Positions 59,664 through 64,000 of a stretch of 64,000 nucleotides of DNA are shown piece after piece. The DNA is taken from assembly GCF_001422045.1 (NCBI RefSeq), contig NZ_LMLW01000013.1, positions 46,467 through 110,466 of the forward strand. The letters are read 5' to 3'. The notes beneath the pieces are model-generated. The model did no database searches, was not told where the DNA came from, and saw only the letters and a list, made by a program, of their open reading frames with translations. The translations under genes were made by a program, and so were the position numbers. Each line of letters begins with the position of its first letter. Position 1 is the first letter of the stretch. This DNA comes from Sphingomonas sp. Leaf242 (GTDB lineage: Bacteria > Pseudomonadota > Alphaproteobacteria > Sphingomonadales > Sphingomonadaceae).

Positions 59664-59686
59664 GCGATGTACCCTGGCGATACCCT
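59664..59686 (+). repeat. 23-base dispersed repeat, copy 1
   Basis: GCGATGTACCCTGGCGATAC CCT; a second copy at 62622-62644 differs at a few central bases. Both lie in non-coding sequence. Confidence 0.45.
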
Positions 59687-59793
59687 GTCGGGCGGTGCGG
59701 ATGCCCTACATTCAATATGGATGCAAAAACGATCTCAGACCCGCATCTTCTCATCAATTTGATCGTGGCTACAGCGCTACCAACCCGGCGCGA

Positions 59794-59976
59794 ATGATGG
59801 AACCTGCTGTGCCCCACAATATCAATTACGAGCTCCTGACAGAGATCGAGCTAGCTGTCGCATCGCGCGCTAAAACCGCTGGCGAGCGGCGAAGCCATTT
59901 AGATCAAGCGGCAGTCTATGCGACACTAGGAGAAAAGTACCGTGCCGAAGGCGCGCTCTTGGTTCTGGCCGAATAG
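59794..59976 (+). CDS. Hypothetical protein, 60 aa
   Basis: A small helical protein (INYELLTEIELAVASRAKTA then ERRSHLDQAAVYATLGEKYR), similar in style to short sphingomonad proteins of unknown function. The frame extends 47 codons upstream to 59653, but that part looks non-native. Start uncertain (ATG at 59794 or 59797); weak ribosome-binding site. Confidence 0.45.
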   Translation: MMEPAVPHNINYELLTEIELAVASRAKTAGERRSHLDQAAVYATLGEKYRAEGALLVLAE

Positions 59977-60149
59977 GCGTTCACGCGGCGGAGGTACCCG
60001 AAAACGTCGCTTGTTCGGGTAGCGTCGAACTAATCCGGCAGCATCTTAGCTGCCGTCAAAGACGATAGACTCAGCATCACGGCGCCCTTTCTGAATCTAA
60101 CAGGCCCACTCACCGCTGACAAAGTTGCGTGCGGGGCCAATAGGCGAGA

Positions 60150-60311
60150 ATGAAACGCGACCATACGCTGATCGTTGCGCGTCGTTTCGAACCCGGCCGC
60201 GTCAATTGCTGGGGCATATATTCCGATCAGCACTGCCGCTGGCTGGATGTGATTTTTGCTTCCGAGCGCGACGCCAAAGAGGCCCGCTTGGTACTGATAG
60301 GCGTGAATTGA
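60150..60311 (+). CDS. Hypothetical protein, 53 aa
   Basis: A short frame with coding-like composition: MKRDHTLIVARRFEPGRVNC followed by WGIYSDQHCRWLDVIFASER and ending VLIGVN. AGGCGAGA precedes the ATG. No family recognised; it could be a fragment. Confidence 0.4.
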   Translation: MKRDHTLIVARRFEPGRVNCWGIYSDQHCRWLDVIFASERDAKEARLVLIGVN

Positions 60312-60381
60312 ATTCACAACTGTCATTCTGACGACATCAAACGCAACTAAAGGAAGCGTGTGAATTAAGAGGTTTTGTCAG

Positions 60382-60606
60382 ATGTCTAGCGCCAGTTCGC
60401 TCGTTGCCGATCAAATAATCGATTGCGTCTCGACGGGGCGGCCCCCGACCGCAGATGACCTAAATAACGTAGCTGCTAGGATGTGGCGCGAGGGGGCTCG
60501 CAATCGATCGGCGTTTTCCTGGGGCGAACTCTCCCCTTCGGCTACCGACCGCATCGTAGCAATGCGGTCCGCGGTTCTCGCGCTACAAGGCAGCGGTGTA
60601 CGCTGA
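60382..60606 (+). CDS. Hypothetical protein, 74 aa
   Basis: A small soluble protein (SSASSLVADQIIDCVSTGRP ... MWREGARNRSAFSWGELSPS). AAGAGG lies about 10 nt before the ATG. Not recognised. It is convergent with the chemotaxis receptor gene. Confidence 0.45.
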   Translation: MSSASSLVADQIIDCVSTGRPPTADDLNNVAARMWREGARNRSAFSWGELSPSATDRIVAMRSAVLALQGSGVR

Positions 60607-60646
60607 GCCGCACCGCTCCCATGCTTCAGGACAACCGAACTTAGGA

Positions 60647-62395
60647 TCAAGAAACGTGTAACTGAGCGAAAAAGCGGGACAGGGAGGCATCAATTGCCGA
60701 TGCGCCGTCCTCGACTAACCGTGAGTCCATCCGAACCCTCGTGGCCATCCCCGTCGTGCTTTGTGTCGCGAAGGATACATCTGTCACCAGGCGCCCGATC
60801 AGGTCCAGGTCGGTCGCGGTACCATCGACGTTCCGGCTGATGACTTGGCCGCTTTGCGCCTGTTCGCCGATGCTCGAAGCGAGACCTTCGGTGCTTCCAG
60901 CCATATCCTGGACCATCGCGCGGATATGCAGCAGGCCAGCATAAGCTGCCCCGGTGCCGCGTTGCACGCCTGCTATCTGTTCGGCAATCGCACCGGTAGC
61001 TTCCGCGGTTTGCGCCGCCAACGACTTCACTGCGTCGGCAACGACTGCGAACCCTTTTCCAGCCTCGCCGACGCGCGCCGCTTCCATACTTGCGTTTAGC
61101 GCCAATAATTTGGTGCGTGCAGCGATGTCCGTAATCAGGCCGACGATAGCCCCGATCGCACGAGCCTCGTCCTGGACGTCCGTCATATCCTTTGCAAGCC
61201 GCACCGCGCAGTCCGCCGCCTGCGCACTCAGATCGGCAGACAGGCGCGTACTCTGGCTCGATTGTTCGATAGCGTTCATGAATTGGGTTGTCGCTGCGGC
61301 AATATCAGTCGCGCCGTCGACCGCTCGCCGAACGGCGACGCCGACGCTATCCAATTCGCGCGTCGCGGCAGTCGAGTGGTCCTCGAGTTCGCCCGAGGTC
61401 GTTGACAATTGGCTGGCCGCGCCGCGCAGCTCGGTAAGGACATGCGCTATCTCGCCTTCCAATGTGGTTGCAGCCTGCCTGACGATACGGTCACGCTCCG
61501 CCTCCGCGCTCTGGGCCGTACGCTTCGCGGCCTCGATCTGGTTATCGCGCTGTGCCTCTGCCAATCGCTGACGACCGATATTCGCTTCAAGCAGCCCGCG
61601 CTCGATGACCGAGGCGCGGAACACCTCGATCGCTCGTGACATGCGGCCTATCTCATCGCCGCGTTCTCCGTGCGGTGTGCGGCCTTCAGCATTGCCCCCG
61701 GCGATCACCGCCAAGGTGCGTTCGATGTCCAGCAAAGGACGGACGATGGTCTTTTGGACGATCAGCACCGTGCCGTATGCGGCCAGAGAGAAAAGGACGA
61801 TGCTTGCTACGATACTGATGCCGACCTCTTGCCGTTCCAGATCACGGGCGTTGCGGAACAGGCGCTCAACCTCGATCTCCTGCCCGGCGATAAGCGTATC
61901 GGCAATCTTCGACGCCATGCGCTCGTTAGGGCGGACGTCATTGCGAAAGACGCCCCATGCCCGATCCTGGCGATCCTTCGTGGCAGCACCGGCCACGACT
62001 GCCAGCTCACGGAGGACGGTCGTCTGACTGCGTATGTAGGGGCTCTGCGCGTTCAATCCCGTTCCGGGGTTGCGAACCAGTTGGGCGAGCTGCGCCCGCA
62101 TCTGAAGCGACCGTTTTGCGAACTTCCCGTGGATGATCGCAAGTTCGCGAGGATCTCGTTCGAGCAACAGGTTAAGTGCGTCGCGTTGGAGCGATCGGCT
62201 GAGCGACCGTGCCTCTATCAGGTGGATCCGCACTATCTGGCCGGCATTCGCGGCATCGCGCGCAATCTGAACACGGTTGCGGGTACCGAGGCCGATGAGA
62301 CCCAAAAGGATCACGAGCCCCAACATGATGGCGACTGGTACCATCAGTCGGACGACCATACTCTGGGACCACAGCCTTAACGATCGATTTGTCAT
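60647..62395 (-). CDS. Methyl-accepting chemotaxis protein
   Basis: A 582-residue receptor. One membrane segment near the N-terminus (VAIMLGLVILLGLIGLG), a helical sensor of about 150 residues, a second segment (ISIVASIVLFSLAAYGTVLIV), a HAMP domain (IVRPLLDIERTLAVIAGG) and a long coiled-coil signalling domain with the hairpin tip DIAARTKLLALNASMEAARVGEAGKGFAVVADAVKSLA. The tip binds CheA/CheW. No che genes are nearby, so it is an orphan receptor feeding a remote pathway. Ligand unknown. It has higher GC than its island neighbours. Confidence 0.92.
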   Translation of the reverse strand: MTNRSLRLWSQSMVVRLMVPVAIMLGLVILLGLIGLGTRNRVQIARDAANAGQIVRIHLIEARSLSRSLQRDALNLLLERDPRELAIIHGKFAKRSLQMRAQLAQLVRNPGTGLNAQSPYIRSQTTVLRELAVVAGAATKDRQDRAWGVFRNDVRPNERMASKIADTLIAGQEIEVERLFRNARDLERQEVGISIVASIVLFSLAAYGTVLIVQKTIVRPLLDIERTLAVIAGGNAEGRTPHGERGDEIGRMSRAIEVFRASVIERGLLEANIGRQRLAEAQRDNQIEAAKRTAQSAEAERDRIVRQAATTLEGEIAHVLTELRGAASQLSTTSGELEDHSTAATRELDSVGVAVRRAVDGATDIAAATTQFMNAIEQSSQSTRLSADLSAQAADCAVRLAKDMTDVQDEARAIGAIVGLITDIAARTKLLALNASMEAARVGEAGKGFAVVADAVKSLAAQTAEATGAIAEQIAGVQRGTGAAYAGLLHIRAMVQDMAGSTEGLASSIGEQAQSGQVISRNVDGTATDLDLIGRLVTDVSFATQSTTGMATRVRMDSRLVEDGASAIDASLSRFFAQLHVS

Positions 62396-62747
62396 ATGGG
62401 GGCGCTACGGCGCGCATCTTAACCCTGTATGACACTTTCGCCTTACGACAAGCCGCAGCAGGTCCTTCAGAACCGCCTTGTCCAGGCCATTGCTAAAATT
62501 GGTGACATCAGTCCTACCGTTCTTCAAACCGGACATTGGCGATGCCGGCTGCAGCGAATAACCCCTCCGCCGCAATCACCTCTGCCCCGCGGAAACGCGC
62601 GCTTTCTGGGCCTCATATGTCGCGATGTACCCCCGTGATACCCTAGACAGCCTAAGAGATCTGGCCAACTAAATCAGAATTGAACCATATCGCAGTGCGT
62701 CCGCTTACGCCCATTGCAGACATCCTCTGGCCGTAAGACAAGGCTAA
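62396..62747. other. Gap of about 350 bases, no gene recognised
   Basis: Contains the chemotaxis gene promoter region at its left and a copy of the 23-base repeat at 62622. A 69-codon frame at 62429-62638 has no coding character. Confidence 0.5.
62622..62644 (+). repeat. 23-base dispersed repeat, copy 2
   Basis: GCGATGTACCCCCGTGATAC CCT, matching 59664-59686 except for about three bases in the centre. Confidence 0.45.
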
Positions 62748-62990
62748 ATGGTTTCTGATCGGTTCCTCGCTGCCCGGCGTCGGGGCGTTAACCGCGTCTT
62801 CCTGATGTTCGTCGGCCTCGCCCTGCTCATATGGCTTGCAACCCTTTGCGATCAGGCATTAAATCTCGGATGGGGTTGGGACAAGGAAGGCCTTTGGGAC
62901 TTGCCGCTCATGGTGCTGTTTGCCGCATTCGTGCGCTTCTGCTCGCTCGCGATCATCAAGCCTACCGGTAGCCTTTTCAACGGCAGCTAA
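62748..62990 (+). CDS. Small membrane protein, 80 aa
   Basis: Two hydrophobic segments (RVFLMFVGLALLIWLATLC and LPLMVLFAAFVRFCSLAIIK) after a basic N-terminus. ATG start at 62748 with AAGGC upstream. No family recognised; one of several small membrane proteins in this part of the island. Confidence 0.55.
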   Translation: MVSDRFLAARRRGVNRVFLMFVGLALLIWLATLCDQALNLGWGWDKEGLWDLPLMVLFAAFVRFCSLAIIKPTGSLFNGS

Positions 62991-63040
62991 CCTTCCCATC
63001 TCAGCCGTTTCGCTCTCGCCCAGTACCGGTCGTCACCACC

Positions 63041-63534
63041 TTATTCACCGTCGACGCTATCCGGTGATGGACTCATACGTCGAAGCCACTCGTTGTGCTC
63101 TGTAACAGAATTTTCGAGCGACCTTAACGACAGTGGTGAACACAACATGATCGTGGAAAGAAATCCTAAAAAGTAATATGAAGTTTCGCGTGGTAATGGC
63201 AAATCAATGACGCCGAATGATATTAATAGTATTAACAAGGTGATCACCGTAATTGTAATAATAGAATAAGGTTGGTTCGACGCGCGGTAGATATGTTTAG
63301 AAGGCGAGGTGTTTTCGCCGGTTTTAGGTAAACCGGACGATTCTTTATGAGTTTCGTCATGATATCCATCGTAATGGCAGTAATTACCCCTAAAACTACC
63401 AGCAACAGCATTGAGATATACCTGTCGCGTAGGAAGAAAACTGCGAGGCTCATCGCCCCTAGGAGACATCTCATTGCAATGGCTTTTCGCATATTTCGTG
63501 CTCTAATTTTGTTCACTACGGCTTTGTCTCGCAC
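63041..63534 (-). pseudogene. AT-rich membrane protein, probably frame-shifted
   Basis: The first frame (from 63534) gives AMRCLLGAMSLAVFFLRDRY and SMLLLVVLGVITAITMDIM, two membrane segments. The second (to 63041) gives SIITITVITLLILLISFGVI and YYFLGFLSTIMLCSPLSL, then SLENSVTEHNEWLRRM. They overlap in different frames; one missing base near 63300-63360 would join them into a four-segment protein of about 164 residues. AT content is clearly above the window average. No family recognised; two separate genes are less likely because the second lacks a start before its membrane part. Confidence 0.45.
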
Positions 63535-63538
63535 GTGA

Positions 63539-63811
63539 TTAATTCAAGTTTGCTAATTTTCCTCGATAAGCCGGGCAATTCAATGACCACGACGCTGCCA
63601 TCGCTGAGGGCAAGTTACCTCCCCAAAGCGGTCGTAAGGTAACGATAACGATGGCCACGCCTGCGATCGACAGGATGACGCTCAGCGTTGTGAGCCATCG
63701 AACTTTTCGCCTGTCCACGGTGGTGCTGGCGAAGTGTACCGCGCCGAGAAGCAGGGCCGTGCTGAGAAGCAGGATAACGCTGCCTAGAAGATCGCCTTGG
63801 GCGTCAGTCAT
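63539..63811 (-). CDS. Small membrane protein, 90 aa
   Basis: Two hydrophobic segments (LLGSVILLLSTALLLGAVHF and LTTLSVILSIAGVAIVIVTL). The ATG at 63811 is preferred; a GTG four codons earlier is possible. It is only four bases upstream of the broken membrane gene on the same strand. The last 177 bases of the window (63824-64000) hold no recognisable gene. Confidence 0.5.
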   Translation of the reverse strand: MTDAQGDLLGSVILLLSTALLLGAVHFASTTVDRRKVRWLTTLSVILSIAGVAIVIVTLRPLWGGNLPSAMAASWSLNCPAYRGKLANLN

Positions 63812-64000
63812 CTGGTTATCCACGGTGCTGCCCTGCTGTTCGGCCAGCAGCGTGATCGGCTAGCAGCGCTTCTCTATCATAGGCGTGACGGGCGGGTTGA
63901 AAACGCCCACAACTTCGCCGCTCCTACACATAAGCCTGCATCCTGATTGCAGACATTCATTCAGCGGTGCGCATCGTCGGAATGAGCATCAACCCGCGAC

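Noticed and set aside
51803..64000. Second copy of the tRNA-Ser 3' end (attR)
   Set aside because: Looked for GGTTCGAATCCCACCCGCTCC-like sequence to the right and saw none; the island border is probably outside the window.
1..64000. CRISPR array or rRNA operon
   Set aside because: No regularly spaced direct repeats and no rRNA sequence seen; the repeats present are single inverted elements.

Overview
The window is a high-GC, gene-dense stretch of an alphaproteobacterial chromosome, most likely Sphingomonas or a close relative. The pointers are a DivK-type regulator, an IalB-like secreted protein, cyoABCD with SURF1 and RegB/RegA-type partners, a Coq4-like protein, a bacteriophytochrome histidine kinase, and many copies of the GC-rich inverted repeats common between sphingomonad genes. 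Species cannot be fixed from the sequence alone.

Layout. 0-9.7 kb: bL33 (rpmG), divK, DUF3572/HAD pair, RidA, a FemAB-like acyltransferase, then a probable polyprenyl-linked glycosylation group (two large GT-C-like membrane proteins, a GT2 enzyme, a methyltransferase). 9.7-18.7 kb: argG, an EF-hand protein, cfa with a molybdopterin oxidoreductase/cytochrome b pair, flavin reductase-like protein, TSUP permease, rlmN, an IalB-like protein and a histidine phosphatase. 18.9-27.7 kb: replication and repair genes dnaN, recF and gyrB, interleaved with a toxin-antitoxin pair (toxin frame-shifted), a Coq4-like gene and an OmpA-family protein. 27.7-40.4 kb: DUF1488, DedA, DUF1993, a deoxyinosine glycosylase, an S9 peptidase, DUF808, an adenine deaminase-like enzyme with a transporter, a bacteriophytochrome kinase and two MFS carriers. 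40.5-47.5 kb: a tightly coupled run cyoABCD-SURF1-regB-regA, a cytochrome bo3-type quinol oxidase with its assembly factor and a redox two-component system. 47.5-51.7 kb: radical SAM SPL protein, extradiol-dioxygenase-like protein, FMN reductase, pirin and a cyclophilin.

At 51.8 kb there is an intact tRNA-Ser(GGA), followed at once by a P4-type integrase. From here to the right edge the sequence looks like a decaying genomic island: lower and uneven GC, few recognisable genes, many small ORFs, and an unusual run of genes whose conserved frame is broken by single-base differences, mostly in homopolymers (integrase, an HTH/replication-like gene, DUF3644, a secreted VOC protein, a Vgr-related HExxH protein, a small membrane protein). 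Readable cargo includes a protein with uracil-DNA-glycosylase-like motifs, a DUF3644 protein carrying an R-x4-H (HEPN-type) motif, two VOC proteins and a chemotaxis receptor. No second copy of the tRNA 3' end was noticed, so the far end of the island is probably outside the window.

The most unusual observations are a palindromic repeat inserted in frame in recF that adds about 50 residues to the protein, another repeat copy that supplies the ribosome-binding site of the IalB-like gene, the redox-sensor/oxidase operon, and the possible defence-type cargo of the damaged tRNA-Ser island.
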